Translations under genes and position numbers: made by a program
The notes under the pieces: model-generated
Database searches by the model: none
Told to the model about the DNA's origin: nothing
Seen by the model: the letters and a program-made list of their open reading frames with translations, nothing else
DNA from: Nocardia transvalensis
GTDB taxonomy: Bacteria; Actinomycetota; Actinomycetes; Mycobacteriales; Mycobacteriaceae
Assembly: GCF_015477765.1 (NCBI RefSeq)
Contig: NZ_JADLQQ010000005.1
Coordinates: forward strand, 496,001 to 560,000
Direction: 5' to 3'
DNA: 64,000 bases
Shown here: positions 17,192 through 25,914 of the stretch, piece by piece
How positions within the stretch are numbered: the first letter of the stretch is position 1
How the letters are laid out: every line of letters begins with the position of its first letter

Positions 17192-18079
17192 ATGGAGCGT
17201 GTCGAGGTGGGGTTCCCGTCGGGAAGCGATCAGTGTGCAGCGTGGCTCTATCTGCCGGACGGTCCGCCGAAGCCGCGGCCGCTGGTGGTCATGGGCCATG
17301 GGCTGGGGGCCAATCGAGAGATGGGGCTGGATCGGTATGCGCGCCGGTTCGCGGCCGCCGGGATGGGGGTGCTCGCATTCGACTACCGGCATTTCGGGGC
17401 CAGCGGGGGCACGCCACGGCAGGTGATCAACATCGGCCATCAGCGTGACGACTGGCGGGCCGCCATCGCCTTCGCGCGCACCCTCAAGGGCTTCGACGCG
17501 ACCCGGATCGCGTTGTGGGGCAGCTCCTTCGGCGGCGGGCACGTGCTGTCGATCGCGCACGAGGACGACTACCTGGCCGCCGTCGTCGCGCAGTGCCCGT
17601 TCACCAGCGGGCGGGCCTCGGCGCTGGCGAAGGGGCCGATCAGCCTCGCGAAGACGGGCACCCTCGCGATGACCGACGTTCTGATCGGCCCGATCCGGCG
17701 CAAACCGGTCGGCGTGCGGCTGGCGGGGCGCAAACGGTCGGCCGCGCTGATGAGCGCTCCCGACGTGCCCGAGGGCTTCGGTCGCCTCGCCGAGGAAAGC
17801 GAACGCTACCAACCGAAGGTGGCCGCCCGCTTCGGCTTCTCGGCCATGTTCGATTCACCCTGGCGGCGCACCAAGGCCATCAAGGTGCCCGTGATGTATG
17901 CGGTGTGCGACAACGATTCGGTCGCCCCGGTCGGTCCGACACTGAAGGCCGCCGAACGCACCAAACACGCCATCGTCAAGCGCTACCCCATCGGTCACTT
18001 CGACATCTACTTCGACGACTGGTTCGAGAAGGCCGTCTACGACCAGACCGAATTCCTGGTCTCGGTGCTGCGGCCGTAG
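17192..18079 (+). CDS. Alpha/beta hydrolase (dienelactone hydrolase-like)
   Basis: Cytosolic serine hydrolase of 295 residues. Features are the oxyanion strand VVMGHGLGANREMGLDRYA, nucleophile elbow LWGSSFGGGH (Ser near 112), acid in YAVCDNDSVAP and His in YPIGHFDIYFDDW near the end. There is no signal peptide. The ATG at 17192 starts right before the first beta strand; the open frame further upstream runs through the inverted repeat and is not used. The GNAT gene follows ten bases downstream. Confidence 0.85.
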   Translation: MERVEVGFPSGSDQCAAWLYLPDGPPKPRPLVVMGHGLGANREMGLDRYARRFAAAGMGVLAFDYRHFGASGGTPRQVINIGHQRDDWRAAIAFARTLKGFDATRIALWGSSFGGGHVLSIAHEDDYLAAVVAQCPFTSGRASALAKGPISLAKTGTLAMTDVLIGPIRRKPVGVRLAGRKRSAALMSAPDVPEGFGRLAEESERYQPKVAARFGFSAMFDSPWRRTKAIKVPVMYAVCDNDSVAPVGPTLKAAERTKHAIVKRYPIGHFDIYFDDWFEKAVYDQTEFLVSVLRP

Positions 18080-18088
18080 CATCGGCGA

Positions 18089-18562
18089 ATGATCGTGCGG
18101 CAGCTGGGCAGTGAAGAGTGGCGGACTGCTCGCACCGCGCGGCTGAACGCGCTGGCGACATCCCCGCCCGGCCGATTCTCCTCGACATTCGCCGAGGCGG
18201 CGGTGTGGGATGAGCAGCGGTGGCGGCGATGGCTCGGCCTCAGGACGCTGTTCGTCGTGGAATCGCACCGACAGCCGGTGGGTTGTGCGGGCGTGCTGTT
18301 CGAGGACGGGCGGCCGTACCTGGTGTCGGTGTGGGTGTCGCCCGTCGTGCGCGGCACCGGGGCCTCGGATCTGTTGATCGGCTCGGTGGTGGATTGGGTA
18401 CGCGCACAAGGCCATCCGGAGCTACGGCTGTGGGTGCTCGACGACAATGCCCCCGCCGAGAAGCTCTACCGCAGACAGGGTTTCGTGCCGACCGGACGGA
18501 CACGGGTGACCGCCGCCCACAGCCCGGATACCGAGATCGAAATGGCCTGCGCCCTCCGCTGA
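18089..18562 (+). CDS. GNAT family N-acetyltransferase
   Basis: Acetyl-CoA-dependent acyltransferase of 157 residues. Motif A is VSVWVSPVVRGTGASDLLIG with the R-G-T-G-A coenzyme A loop, and motif B is LWVLDDNAPAEKLYRRQGF. The acceptor cannot be predicted. It follows the hydrolase with a nine-base gap, so the two are probably co-transcribed, and it converges on the RNase HI/phosphatase gene. Confidence 0.85.
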   Translation: MIVRQLGSEEWRTARTARLNALATSPPGRFSSTFAEAAVWDEQRWRRWLGLRTLFVVESHRQPVGCAGVLFEDGRPYLVSVWVSPVVRGTGASDLLIGSVVDWVRAQGHPELRLWVLDDNAPAEKLYRRQGFVPTGRTRVTAAHSPDTEIEMACALR

Positions 18563-18572
18563 TTCGCGCCGC

Positions 18573-19940
18573 CTACAGATATGAGGTGTCGTTGACCAGA
18601 CGCACCGAGGACCCGCCGTCGGGGTAGAACTCCGCGATCGACAGCGAGGCCAGATCCAGATGCAACCGGTACAGCAGCGACGGGCCCACGCCCAGCGCCA
18701 GCTGCAGCAGCATCTTGATCGGGGTCACATGGCTGACGACCACGACGTTCTGGCCCGGGTAGAGCGCGATCAGGTCGCGGCGCACCGCTTCCACACGCTC
18801 ACGCACCTCATCGAAGCTCTCCCCGCCGGGTGCGGATACGGCCGGATCGCTCAGCCATCGCGCGTGCAACTGCGGATCCTGCTCCTGCGCCTCGGTGAAG
18901 GTCAGGCCTTCCCATTCGCCGAAGTCGGTCTCGATGAGGCCGGGCAGCACGCGCACCGGAACGTCCAGGGCCTGAGTGACGGCCTCGGCGGTCTCGCGCG
19001 CGCGTCCGAGCGGCGAGGTCACCGCGGCGGCGATATCCCCTTTGGAGGCAAGGTATTTCGCCGCTCGTGCGGCCTGCTCCCGGCCCAGCGGCGTCAGCGG
19101 CGGGTTACCCCGGCCCGAATACCGACGCTGCACCGACAGTTCCGTCTGTCCATGCCGCAGCAGCAGTAGGCGGGTCGGACGGCCTCGAGCGCCGGTCCAG
19201 CCGGGAGCCGTTGGCGCCGTGCCCCCTTCGCTACGAGCCCGCGCATCGGCCTCATCGATCCGGCCCGACCCCATGCCGACAATCGACCCACCGGTCGCGG
19301 CCGGAGCGATATCACCCCCGGTCGCATGCCCCTGTCCCCCAGCGGGCTCGGTGCCCACATTCGGTTCGACTCGATGCCCCGACCAATCCGACGCGGCCGC
19401 CTCACCCGATACGACCGGATCAATACCCGGCCCTTCGATCTCCACTCTCTCGACCTCGTCACGAGTCCGGGCACCCGTGCCGCCGTTCTGGTCCGCTCCG
19501 GCGAGTTCGGCGTCGCGCACCTCGGCAATCACGGCGGCATCGTCCATCGCTTCGTTGGCGAGACGATCGGCATGAGAATTCTCCGCGCGCGGGATCCACT
19601 CGAAGCTCACCCGGTCGAAACCGGCGACCAGGCGGCGGGCGCGGTCGGCGAGCGGAATCATGGCCGCATGCTTGACCTTCCACCGGCCCGACATCTGTTC
19701 GACGACGAGTTTGGAGTCCATGCGGACATCGACCTCGCGCGCGCCCAACTCCGCCGCCGCCTCCAAACCCGCAATGAGGCCACGGTACTCGGCGACGTTG
19801 TTGGTGGCCACGCCGAGCGCCTGCTTGCGTTCGGCGAGCATCTGCACATGATCGGCGTCCCACACCACCGCGCCGTAACCGGCCGCGCCCGGATTGCCCC
19901 GCGACCCGCCGTCGGCCTCCACGATCACCTTGGCGACCAT
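18573..19940 (-). CDS. Bifunctional RNase HI / acid phosphatase
   Basis: Two-domain protein of 455 residues matching M. tuberculosis Rv2228c, whose RNase H domain cuts RNA in RNA-DNA hybrids. The N-terminal RNase HI domain has IVEADGGSRGNPGAAGYGAV (first Asp), NNVAEYRGLIAGL (Glu), MDSKLVVEQMSGRWKVKH (Asp) and the distal Asp in NSHADRLANEA. A low-complexity linker of about 110 residues (150-265) leads to the CobC-type histidine phosphatase domain with LLLRHGQTELSV and VVVSHVTPIKM. The linker is longer than in mycobacteria (364 residues in total there). A GTG at 19949 overlapping the previous stop is an alternative start. Confidence 0.92.
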   Translation of the reverse strand: MVAKVIVEADGGSRGNPGAAGYGAVVWDADHVQMLAERKQALGVATNNVAEYRGLIAGLEAAAELGAREVDVRMDSKLVVEQMSGRWKVKHAAMIPLADRARRLVAGFDRVSFEWIPRAENSHADRLANEAMDDAAVIAEVRDAELAGADQNGGTGARTRDEVERVEIEGPGIDPVVSGEAAASDWSGHRVEPNVGTEPAGGQGHATGGDIAPAATGGSIVGMGSGRIDEADARARSEGGTAPTAPGWTGARGRPTRLLLLRHGQTELSVQRRYSGRGNPPLTPLGREQAARAAKYLASKGDIAAAVTSPLGRARETAEAVTQALDVPVRVLPGLIETDFGEWEGLTFTEAQEQDPQLHARWLSDPAVSAPGGESFDEVRERVEAVRRDLIALYPGQNVVVVSHVTPIKMLLQLALGVGPSLLYRLHLDLASLSIAEFYPDGGSSVRLVNDTSYL

Positions 19941-19945
19941 CGCCG

Positions 19946-20683
19946 TCACAGCCCGGATTGCTTGGTGCGCACCAGAATTGCGCCGCACTCCGGACACCGG
20001 ACGAGGACCTCCGGGGCCGTCTTGGCGATGCGGGCGATCTCGCCGCGGTCCAATTCGATGCGGCAGGCACCGCAGCGGCGGGCCTGCAGCAGGGCTGCGC
20101 CCACCCCGTGCTGAGCCCGCTGCTTGTCGTAGATCGCCAGCAGCTCGCCCGGGAATGCGGTGACCAGCCGCTCTCGGTCGGTGGCACACCGCTGGGCGGC
20201 CACATCGAGATCGGCCAGCGCCTCGTCGCGGCGGCGCTGCGCGTCGGCGAGGTCCTGTTCGGCCTTGCTCAGGTTGGCGCCGGCGTGCTGATGGTCGGCG
20301 GCGGCCGCTTCACGCCGCTCCATCACCTCCAGCAGATCGTCCTCGAGCACCGACCGGCGGCGCTCCAGGCTGCCCAGTTCGTGCTGCAGCTCGGACAGCT
20401 GCTTGGCGCCGACGCTGCCGCTGTCGAGCATGCCGCGGTCGCGCTGTTCGCGCTTGCGGACGCCGTCGATCTCGTTCTCCAGCTTGCGGATGTCGCGGTC
20501 GAGGTCGTCGAGCAGGATTTCGACCTTCACCGCCGCGTCCTTGCGACCGGTGCGCTCCTCCTCCAGCCGCTGCACCTCCTGCTGTTCGGGCAGAACCTTG
20601 CGGCGGTGCTCGATCCGCGTCAGTTCCGCGTCGACGGCGGCTAGATCGAGCAGCTTGGCCTGGATCGGTGGTTCGACATTCAA
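19946..20683 (-). CDS. C4-type zinc ribbon protein with N-terminal coiled coil
   Basis: Protein of 245 residues equivalent to mycobacterial Rv2229c. Residues 10-180 are a long charged coiled coil (for example RKLENEIDGVRKREQRDRG). The C-terminus is a zinc ribbon with RRCGACRIEL and VRCPECGAILVR. In bacteria this architecture is generally linked to nucleic acid or protein binding without a firm function. Its stop lies six bases before the RNase HI ATG, so the pair are co-translated. Confidence 0.88.
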   Translation of the reverse strand: MNVEPPIQAKLLDLAAVDAELTRIEHRRKVLPEQQEVQRLEEERTGRKDAAVKVEILLDDLDRDIRKLENEIDGVRKREQRDRGMLDSGSVGAKQLSELQHELGSLERRRSVLEDDLLEVMERREAAAADHQHAGANLSKAEQDLADAQRRRDEALADLDVAAQRCATDRERLVTAFPGELLAIYDKQRAQHGVGAALLQARRCGACRIELDRGEIARIAKTAPEVLVRCPECGAILVRTKQSGL

Positions 20684-20799
20684 CGCGGAACTTACTCCTC
20701 GACGCTATGGACGGTTCGGGGCCCGGTCGGGCGCCCAGCACAGACCCTCAACCGTACTCCGCCCCCGGCCCGTTGCGCCCCAACCCCACCCATTCGCCC

Positions 20800-20864
20800 C
20801 CGGCCAAAAGCGTGCCGGGAAGACGAGAGCTGCTCTTTCGTTGTTCCGGCATGCTTTTGGCCGG
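20800..20864. repeat. Imperfect long hairpin of the CCGGCCAAAAGC family
   Basis: CCGGCCAAAAGCGTGCCGG (20800-20818) and CCGGCATGCTTTTGGCCGG (20846-20864) are inverse complements with one mismatch, and the intervening bases can extend the stem. The left arm resembles 3671-3690. It sits between the divergent zinc-ribbon and OsmC genes, close to the OsmC start. Confidence 0.8.
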
Positions 20865-20887
20865 AACGCCGTGGCAATCTCATCGGT

Positions 20888-21325
20888 ATGCATCACTATG
20901 AGGTGGAAGTCGTCTGGAGCGGCGCGACCACCGGCTACCGCTCCTATTCCCGTAACCACGAGGTGCACGCACTCGGTCGGCCGCCGCTGGCCGCGAGCGC
21001 GGACCCGGTGGTCGGCCGGGGAGACGCCGACCGGTGGAATCCCGAGCTGCTGCTGGTCGCCGCCCTGTCCGAGTGTCACATGCTCTGGTACCTGCATCTA
21101 TGCACCGAAGCCGGGATCGTGGTGACCGACTACCGCGACGCCGCCGAGGGTGAGATGGACAACCAGCGGTTCCACCGGGTCACCCTGCGCCCCCGCGTAA
21201 CCATCACTGATCCATCACGCACAGACGAGGCTCGCGCCCTGCACGCCGAGGCCCACAAGCGCTGCTTCATCGCCAATTCGATGAACTTCCCCGTCGACCA
21301 CGAGCCCACCGTCACCGCGCCCTGA
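20888..21325 (+). CDS. OsmC family protein
   Basis: Redox-active protein of 145 residues of the OsmC/Ohr fold, whose members reduce organic hydroperoxides. Two candidate catalytic Cys are present: one in ALSECHMLWYLHLC and one in HKRCFIANSMNFPV. The N-terminal beta region MHHYEVEVVWSGATTGYRSY is typical. The family normally works as a dimer with the two Cys close together. It is divergent from the zinc-ribbon gene and followed three bases after its stop by a ~75-bp palindromic repeat. Confidence 0.87.
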   Translation: MHHYEVEVVWSGATTGYRSYSRNHEVHALGRPPLAASADPVVGRGDADRWNPELLLVAALSECHMLWYLHLCTEAGIVVTDYRDAAEGEMDNQRFHRVTLRPRVTITDPSRTDEARALHAEAHKRCFIANSMNFPVDHEPTVTAP

Positions 21326-21328
21326 CCC

Positions 21329-21403
21329 AGCCGCACCCCTTATTCGCGCACGCACCCCTTCCAGGGCCTGCACGGGGTGCGGCTGCCAATAGCGGGTGCG
21401 GCT
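21329..21403. repeat. ~75-bp palindromic intergenic element, copy 1
   Basis: Starts AGCCGCACCC, ends GGGTGCGGCT, with inner arms CGCACCCC and GGGGTGCG. It begins three bases after the OsmC stop and lies between convergent genes (OsmC and Nif3-like), where it could act as a two-way terminator. Same family as the copies at 22714, 38833, 38957, 40717 and 40841. Confidence 0.85.
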
Positions 21404-21433
21404 GTGTGGCCTGCGCCCGCGGGCGGGTCGCGC

Positions 21434-22573
21434 TTACGGGTCGGCGGCGCCGAGGGTCCAGGGGTCGGTGCGGAGGGTGGAGATGCGGGTGTCGAGGGTG
21501 GGGAGGGACGTGCGGACGATGGCCTCGGCTTGGGCGCACCAGGGGAATTCGGTGGCCCAGTGGGCGGCGTCGATGAGGGCCGGGCCACCGGCGCGCAGGT
21601 GTTCGTCGGCGGGGTGGTGGCGCAGGTCGGCGGTGACGTAGGCGTCGACGCCGAGGCGGGAGACCGTGCCGAGGAAGGAATCACCCGCGCCGCCGCAGAC
21701 GGCGACCGTGCGGATCGTCCGGTCCGGATCGCCGGCCGCGCGCACGCCCCACGCGGTTCCGGGCAGCGATGCCCGCACGCGAGAGGTAAACTCGCGCAAC
21801 GATTCCGGCTTTGCCAGCTCACCCACTCGGCCCAATCCCAGGCCGGAGAGCAAGGGGGCCCGCTCGGTCACGTGGAATGCGGGTTCCTCGTACGGATGGG
21901 CGGCCCGCAACGCGGCGAGCACGTCGGCGCGCGCCGAGGGCGGGGCCACCACCTCGATCCGGTCCTCCTCGACGACCTCGAGCGAACCCACCTCACCGAT
22001 CGTGGGACTCGCACCGGCCAGCGGCCGGAACTGCCCGGTTCCCGATACCCGCCAGCCGGATTCGCGGTAATTGCCGCCGCCACCGGCCCCCGCGGCGAAC
22101 AGCGCCGACAGCACCCGCTCGGTGTGCGACTGCGGCACCCGGACGGTCCATTCGTCCATCGCCGCAGTCGGCTTGGGCTCCAACGGACCGGTAACGGTGA
22201 GCCCCAGCGCATGGGCCAGCGCGTCGGAGACTCCCGGATCGGCGGAGTCGGCATTGGTGTGCGCGGTGAACAGCGCGCAGCCATGCCGAATCAGCTTGTG
22301 CACCAACGCCCCTTTGGGCGTATTGGCCGCCACCGTGTCGACCCCGCGCAGGAGCAGTGGATGATGCACGACCAACGCCTGCGCGCCCCAGTCCACAGCC
22401 TCGTCCACCACCGCAGCGGTGGCATCCACGGCAAACAGCACTCGCTCCACCGCCTCCCCCGGATCCCCGCACACGAGCCCCACCGAATCCCACGATTCGG
22501 CCAACCGCGGCGGATACGCGGCATCCAATACCGCCACCAACTCCCCCACCCGCACACCCGTCGACCCGGTCAC
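21434..22573 (-). CDS. Nif3-like dinuclear metal-centre hexameric protein
   Basis: Protein of 379 residues of the Nif3/YbgI family (often labelled GTP cyclohydrolase 1 type 2 homologue) and equivalent of mycobacterial Rv2230c. The metal-binding His are seen in ALVVHHPLLLRG, FTAHTNADSADPG and the C-terminal DLRHHPADEH plus HWATEFPW. The inserted PII-like middle domain (about 130-240, including HPYEEPAFHVTE) is normal for long members. The true activity is unsettled. It probably starts at 22573 and is transcribed after cobC. Confidence 0.9.
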   Translation of the reverse strand: MTGSTGVRVGELVAVLDAAYPPRLAESWDSVGLVCGDPGEAVERVLFAVDATAAVVDEAVDWGAQALVVHHPLLLRGVDTVAANTPKGALVHKLIRHGCALFTAHTNADSADPGVSDALAHALGLTVTGPLEPKPTAAMDEWTVRVPQSHTERVLSALFAAGAGGGGNYRESGWRVSGTGQFRPLAGASPTIGEVGSLEVVEEDRIEVVAPPSARADVLAALRAAHPYEEPAFHVTERAPLLSGLGLGRVGELAKPESLREFTSRVRASLPGTAWGVRAAGDPDRTIRTVAVCGGAGDSFLGTVSRLGVDAYVTADLRHHPADEHLRAGGPALIDAAHWATEFPWCAQAEAIVRTSLPTLDTRISTLRTDPWTLGAADP

Positions 22574-22713
22574 CTACCGAACCTCCTCGATCTCGATCCC
22601 GTCGCACCCACCACGCCAAGCCCAGTCGACCCTACGAGAGCCCCGAACATGGTTTCGCAGTCGGCACGAAAATCCGGCGAAAACCGCCGCCCCTGTGCCA
22701 AGTTCGGCAGGCC

Positions 22714-22788
22714 AGCCGCACTCCGTGCCTGCATCCGCACCCCGTCCAGGCTCCGCACGGGGTGCGGATGCAGGCAGGGGGTGCGGCT
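22714..22788. repeat. ~75-bp palindromic intergenic element, copy 2
   Basis: The best palindrome of the family: the inner arm GCCTGCATCCGCACCCCGT is matched perfectly (19 bp) by its inverse complement around CCAGGCTCCGC. Outer AGCCGCAC pairs with GTGCGGCT. It lies 15 bases beyond the cobC stop, the position expected for a terminator. Confidence 0.88.
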
Positions 22789-22802
22789 AGGTGGGCTCGG
22801 GG

Positions 22803-24263
22803 TCACAGGCCGACCTCGCGGATGGCTGTGATCAGGTGGTCGACTTCGGCGGGGGCGCGGACGGCCAGCCGGAGGTGGTTGGGTGGTAGGCCCGGGAAGG
22901 TGTCGCCGCGGCGGACGGCGATGCCCTTAATGGCGAGACGGTTTCGGAGCAGGTCGGCGTCGGGAACACGCACGAGCAGGAAAGGGCCGTGGGCAGGTCC
23001 GTGTACTTGGATGCCGAGGGCGCGCAAGCGCGGGATCATCGCCTCTCGATCGGACGCGATTCGTTCGGCGCGAGAACGGGATTCGGCGACAGCGGCGGGA
23101 TCGGACGTCGCGGCAATGGCTTCCAGCTGCAGGGTGCCCAGCGGCCAGTGCGGGCGTCCGTACCGCAGCCGGGCCAGCAGTTCGGGTGCGCCCAGGGCAT
23201 ATCCGCAGCGCAGGCCGGACAACGCCCAGGTCTTGGTGAGACTGCGCAGCACCACTACATCCGGCAATGTCTGCGCCGCAAGCGATTCCGGCTCACCCAG
23301 AATTGCGTCGGCGAAAGCCTCATCGACCACGACCACGCGGCCCGGTCGCCGCAGCGCGTGCATCGTCGCGGCCGAATGCAGGACCGAGGTCGGGTTCGTC
23401 GGATTGCCGACCACCACCAGATCGGCCTGCTCCGGCACCAGCGCCGGATCCAGCACGTACGGCGGCTGAAGCACCACCCGCACCACCGCCACCCCGGCCT
23501 CACGCAGCGCCAGCTCCGGCTCGGTGAACGACGGATGGATCACCGCCGCCAACCTCGGCGCCAGCCGCGGCAGCAGCGCGAACCCCTCGGCCGCCCCGGC
23601 CAGCAGCAAGACCTCCTCGGGCGCGCGACCGTGCCGGGCCGCCACTGCCGCGCGAGCGCGCCGCTCGTCCGCCTCCGACGGATACCTCCCGAGCTCCCCC
23701 AACCGCGCCGCCAGCCTGTCCCGCAACCATTCCGGCGGGCCGCCACCCTGCACATTCACCGCGAAATCCACCATCCCGGGCCTCACCTCGACATCCCCGT
23801 GATGCCGCAACTTCCCGCGATCGACCTCGTCCACCCCGCTGGCCCCGGAGCCGAACATCTCGATCCCGGCCGCCCGCACACCCATCCCCGTGATGTCGGC
23901 CCTCGCCCGACCCGGATCCGCCTGCTCCGATCCATCGCCCTCGGCACCTCGGATCGGAGACCCAGCCGCACGCGCAGCCATCCCCGTCATGGTGGAGACC
24001 TTCCCGCCCGAGATTCCCTGCCCCGACAGCCGCGATCCATCGCCCTCGGCACCTCGGATCGGAGATCCAGCCGCACGCGCAGCCATCCCCGTCATGGTGG
24101 AGATCTTCCGGCCCGAGGTTTCCTGCTCCGGCAGGTCCGGCCCAGCGGCCCCGGCAACTTCGGTCGGAGACCCGGGAGCCCGCTCCGCATGCGGGGCTCC
24201 ACGGCGCGGCGGCGGAGTGTTGCTGCTCGCCGTGAGGGGGTGGGCCGTGGTGTCCTCGGGCAC
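22803..24263 (-). CDS. cobC: CobC-type PLP-dependent aminotransferase, with long repetitive N-terminus
   Basis: Fold-type I PLP enzyme annotated in mycobacteria (Rv2231c) as CobC, linked to making the aminopropanol linker of cobalamin. The catalytic core begins near GMVDFAVNVQGGGPPEW. It shows VVVGNPTNPTSVL, VVDEAFADAI, and the PLP lysine in LRSLTKTWALSGLRCGYALG. The core of about 350 residues fits the family. Upstream the frame stays open through a Pro/Ala/Gly-rich region with a 105-bp in-frame duplication. I give the GTG at 24263 (VPEDTTAHPL) as the furthest plausible start (486 residues); an ATG at 23857 before FGSGASGVDEVD would give a family-length protein. cobD lies 7 kb away. Confidence 0.82.
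   Translation of the reverse strand: MPEDTTAHPLTASSNTPPPRRGAPHAERAPGSPTEVAGAAGPDLPEQETSGRKISTMTGMAARAAGSPIRGAEGDGSRLSGQGISGGKVSTMTGMAARAAGSPIRGAEGDGSEQADPGRARADITGMGVRAAGIEMFGSGASGVDEVDRGKLRHHGDVEVRPGMVDFAVNVQGGGPPEWLRDRLAARLGELGRYPSEADERRARAAVAARHGRAPEEVLLLAGAAEGFALLPRLAPRLAAVIHPSFTEPELALREAGVAVVRVVLQPPYVLDPALVPEQADLVVVGNPTNPTSVLHSAATMHALRRPGRVVVVDEAFADAILGEPESLAAQTLPDVVVLRSLTKTWALSGLRCGYALGAPELLARLRYGRPHWPLGTLQLEAIAATSDPAAVAESRSRAERIASDREAMIPRLRALGIQVHGPAHGPFLLVRVPDADLLRNRLAIKGIAVRRGDTFPGLPPNHLRLAVRAPAEVDHLITAIREVGL
23929..24138 (-). repeat. 105-bp tandem duplication inside the cobC leader region
   Basis: Two 105-bp units (23929-24033 and 24034-24138) with few differences; the first 80 bases are nearly identical. 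As 105 is a multiple of three, the frame is kept and the predicted protein repeats STMTGMAARAAGSPIRGAEG. The 35-residue repeat is not known from CobC proteins. Confidence 0.85.
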
Positions 24264-24306
24264 AGCCTCACACCCTACGTGGCCGTGGCGGGGGCGACCC
24301 GACAGA

Positions 24307-24828
24307 ATGGCTGTCGTGGGCGAACTGCATGTGACCTTCATCTGCACCGGCAACATCTGCCGATCACCGATGGCCGAGAAGATCTTCGCCGCGCAACTGG
24401 AGCGCGCGGGGCTGGCCGACCGGGTGCGGGTGAGCAGCGCCGGCACCACCGCCTGGCATGCCGGCTCCGATGCCGACCCGCGCACCACCGCGCTGCTGCT
24501 CCGCCACGGCTATCCGGTCGGCCACGTCGCCGCCATGGTCGGAGCCGATCATCTCGACGCGGATCTGCTGGTCGCCCTGGATACCTCGCACGAGCGCGAT
24601 CTGATGCGCCTGGGCGTTCCGGCCGCGCGCCGCCGCCTGCTGCGCAGTTTCGATCCGGCCGCCGAGGATCGCGACGTCCCCGACCCGTACTACGGCGACG
24701 ACTCCGATTTCGAACTGGTCCGCGAACAGGTGGAAGCCGCCGTCCCGGGCCTGCTCGACTGGGTGCGCGAACAGCTCGCGGTGCGCGAGGAAGGAACCGG
24801 CATGCCCGAAACCTCCGGACGCGCGTGA
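24307..24828 (+). CDS. ptpA: Low molecular weight protein-tyrosine phosphatase PtpA
   Basis: Phosphatase of 173 residues. The P-loop CX5R is C13-TGNIC-R19 in FICTGNICRSPMAEK, and the general acid is in PDPYYGDDSDFE. Full-length similarity to mycobacterial PtpA (163 residues) is clear, for example in AADLLVALD-type and LLRSFDPAAED stretches. PtpA of M. tuberculosis is secreted into the host cell and blocks phagosome maturation, but that role cannot be assumed here. The partner kinase PtkA, encoded next to ptpA in mycobacteria, is missing. The stop overlaps the next start (TGATG). Confidence 0.93.
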   Translation: MAVVGELHVTFICTGNICRSPMAEKIFAAQLERAGLADRVRVSSAGTTAWHAGSDADPRTTALLLRHGYPVGHVAAMVGADHLDADLLVALDTSHERDLMRLGVPAARRRLLRSFDPAAEDRDVPDPYYGDDSDFELVREQVEAAVPGLLDWVREQLAVREEGTGMPETSGRA

Positions 24829-25736
24829 TGACCGTGCTGCGCCGGCTGACCTTCCTGCTGCGCCCCAGCTGGGTGATCCTGGCCGCGGTCGTCGTGGCCT
24901 TCGCCTACCTGTGCTTCACGGTGCTGGCGCCCTGGCAGCTGGGCAAGAATTCCACCACCTCGCATCGCAACGACCTGATCGCCGCCTCGGTCGATGCCGC
25001 GCCCGTCGACATCACCACCCTGCTGAACGATCCGGCAGCGAAGGACACCGAATGGCGGCGGGTGATCGCCACCGGCAGTTATGTGCCCGGCTCGACCGTG
25101 GTCGAACGGCTGCAGCGACTCAACGACAATCCGGCCTACGGCGTGCTGGCCGCCTTCCGGCTCGACGACGGCCGCCTCGTGCTCGTCGACCGCGGACTGC
25201 TCGCCGCCGAGGCCGGTGTCCGGTTGCCGCAGATTCCCGAGCCACCCGCCGGTCCGCAGCGGATCGAGGCGCGGGTCCGCAAATCCGAGGGCATCACGCC
25301 CGGCAAGGACCCGATGACCCAGGACGGCTTCCGGCAGGTGTACTCGATCGACACCGGCCAGGTGTCGACGGTTCTCGGCACCCCGATGACCGATATTCCG
25401 ACCGGCGGCCCGGGTGGCTATCTGCAACTCACCGAGGGACAACCGGGCGGATTCACCCCGCGCCCCCTGCCTCAGCTGGACGCCGGGCCCTACCTGTCCT
25501 ACGGGCTGCAATGGATCGCCTTCGGCATCATGGCTCCCCTGGGCCTCGGCTACTTCGTCTACGCCGAACTCCGCGAACGCCGCAAGGGCCGCGCAACCAC
25601 ACCCCAATCCCCCACCGACCCACCCTCCACGGACCCGAAATCCCCGTCCCCCACCGAATCCACGCCCCCCACCCCGCCTAACGTCCCCACAACCGCCGAA
25701 CGCCTCGCCGACCGCTACGGCAACACCCGCCGCTGA
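24828..25736 (+). CDS. SURF1 family cytochrome oxidase biogenesis protein
   Basis: Membrane protein of 302 residues (mycobacterial Rv2235 equivalent). Two membrane helices enclose an exported loop: residues 14-38 (PSWVILAAVVVAFAYLCFTV) and about 222-246 (YGLQWIAFGIMAPLGLGYF). The SURF1 signatures are LAPWQLGKN, DTEWRRVIATGSY, LVDRGLL and LSYGLQWIAFG. SURF1 helps haem insertion into cytochrome c oxidase. The Pro/Thr-rich tail after residue 255 is low complexity. The start overlaps the ptpA stop, and a strong terminator follows directly. Confidence 0.9.
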   Translation: MTVLRRLTFLLRPSWVILAAVVVAFAYLCFTVLAPWQLGKNSTTSHRNDLIAASVDAAPVDITTLLNDPAAKDTEWRRVIATGSYVPGSTVVERLQRLNDNPAYGVLAAFRLDDGRLVLVDRGLLAAEAGVRLPQIPEPPAGPQRIEARVRKSEGITPGKDPMTQDGFRQVYSIDTGQVSTVLGTPMTDIPTGGPGGYLQLTEGQPGGFTPRPLPQLDAGPYLSYGLQWIAFGIMAPLGLGYFVYAELRERRKGRATTPQSPTDPPSTDPKSPSPTESTPPTPPNVPTTAERLADRYGNTRR

Positions 25737-25770
25737 CCCTGTCGTCCGGCCTGGCGGCCGGACGACAGGG
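25737..25770 (+). terminator. Terminator hairpin after the ptpA-SURF1 unit
   Basis: CCCTGTCGTCCGGCC pairs perfectly over 15 bp with GGCCGGACGACAGGG around a TGGC loop, starting right after the SURF1 stop. No T-run follows, as is common in high-GC actinomycetes. The same loop and inner stem recur at 32192. Confidence 0.85.
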
Positions 25771-25804
25771 AACTAGGACGCCACGAGCGAGAGGCAACAG
25801 AAAA

Positions 25805-25914
25805 GCAAGACCAGCGGGCACACCCACAAACAACGAAGCAAGACCACAGGCCCTGCGCGCACAGGCAAGCAAAGCAAGACCACACGGGCTGCGCGAAAGC
25901 AGAGTGCAAGACCA
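25805..25914. repeat. Degenerate repeat block with GCAAGACCA every 32-36 bases
   Basis: GCAAGACCA occurs at 25805, 25838, 25874 and 25906 (spacings 33, 36 and 32) within purine-rich DNA of lower GC than its surroundings. The stretch 25771-26135 has no convincing gene. Minus-strand frames through it give repetitive Cys/Trp/Phe-rich peptides with no ribosome site, so I regard it as non-coding. Confidence 0.6.
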
